DNA from: Acetobacter estunensis
Lineage (GTDB): Bacteria > Pseudomonadota > Alphaproteobacteria > Acetobacterales > Acetobacteraceae
DNA: 32,505 bases
NCBI RefSeq assembly: GCF_011516945.1
Contig: NZ_WOTH01000033.1
Location: 1-32,505 of the forward strand
Direction: 5' to 3'
A model generated the notes under the pieces. It had not been told where the DNA came from and searched no databases. It saw only the letters and a program-made list of their open reading frames with translations. Positions 32,398 through 32,505 of the stretch are shown here, piece by piece. How positions within the stretch are numbered: position 1 is the first letter of the stretch; the number at the start of each line of letters is the position of its first letter. The position numbers and the translations under genes were made by a program.

Positions 32398-32505
32398 GGG
32401 CCTGTTAGGGCTTGATCCAGTCTGCTGCGGCAGCGATGTGGATGACCGCGAGGAACGACGTTGCTGTTTTTTCATATCTGGTTGCGACAGCGCGCCACTC
32501 CTTGA
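32398..32505 (-). mobile_element. IS5-family insertion sequence, one end only
   Basis: The end starts near GGGCCTGTTAGG at 32398, immediately after CTA, consistent with the short TA/TNA targets of this family. It continues off the right edge and contains the 3' end of the transposase gene. The exact terminal inverted repeat cannot be confirmed without the other end. Confidence 0.7.
32405..32505 (-). CDS. IS5-family transposase, C-terminal fragment (runs off the window)
   Basis: The last 32 codons before a TAA at 32405-32407 read KEWRAVATRYEKTATSFLAV and then IHIAAAADWIKP. The pattern (K/R)xWRxVATRY(D/E)KTAxxFL...IAA is the standard C-terminus of IS5/IS427/IS1031-group DDE transposases, widespread in acetic acid bacteria. 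The rest of the gene lies beyond the window, so completeness is unknown. Confidence 0.85.
   Translation of the reverse strand, partial: KEWRAVATRYEKTATSFLAVIHIAAAADWIKP

Noticed and set aside
1-32505. CRISPR array, tRNA or rRNA genes
   Set aside because: No regularly spaced direct repeats and no tRNA-like or rRNA-like segments were recognised in the gaps; the only tandem repeat is inside the coding sequence at 18614-18787.

Overview
The window looks like chromosomal DNA of a GC-rich alphaproteobacterium, most likely an acetic acid bacterium (Acetobacteraceae). This rests on the style of the encoded proteins (OprB-type porin, LpxB, PBP1A, ethanolamine ammonia-lyase without microcompartment genes) and on an IS5/IS1031-like transposase tail at the right edge. 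I cannot name the species. I see no rRNA, tRNA or CRISPR array.

Layout from left to right. (a) 1-432: a DUF2721-like protein on the minus strand whose C-terminal half is missing, next to AT-rich DNA at the window edge. (b) 511-4223: eutA and a single-chain EutB-EutC ethanolamine ammonia-lyase. Converging on it are a nitronate monooxygenase-like gene and an OprB-like porin with a strong hairpin after it. (c) 7514-10946: a sulfide detoxification operon of persulfide dioxygenase, a DUF442-SQR fusion and a TSUP-family exporter. (d) 10954-18838: cell-envelope genes. These are a small unknown protein, an FkbM methyltransferase broken at a G7 tract, PBP1A, glutathione peroxidase, lpxB and three small exported proteins of unknown function, one with a 29-residue tandem repeat. 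(e) 19282-20583: a CNNM/CorC-type membrane protein with CBS domains. (f) 20766-31046: a ten-kilobase minus-strand operon. In transcription order it encodes a solute-binding protein, ABC permease, ABC ATPase, NikR-like regulator, two DUF1989 proteins, a urea/guanidine carboxylase and allophanate hydrolase. (g) 31396-32295: a PAP2 phosphatase, then the end of an IS5-family element that runs off the window.

The most interesting unit is (f). The DUF1989 pair beside a urea-carboxylase-like enzyme is the known signature of guanidine assimilation: guanidine to carboxyguanidine to allophanate to ammonia and CO2. Such operons are often controlled by a guanidine (ykkC-type) riboswitch, which I do not see here. 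Instead the operon carries a ribbon-helix-helix regulator of NikR architecture in which three of the four nickel ligands are replaced. Directly upstream of the first gene lies a perfect inverted repeat that can be read as GTATGA-like half-sites in the NikR-box spacing, GTAATA-N16-TATTAC. I infer that a repurposed NikR-type protein has taken over control of guanidine (or urea) use.

Other points worth a second look are the fused EutB-EutC enzyme, the sulfide operon in which the DUF442 domain sits on SQR rather than on the dioxygenase, and the poly-G frameshift in the FkbM methyltransferase.
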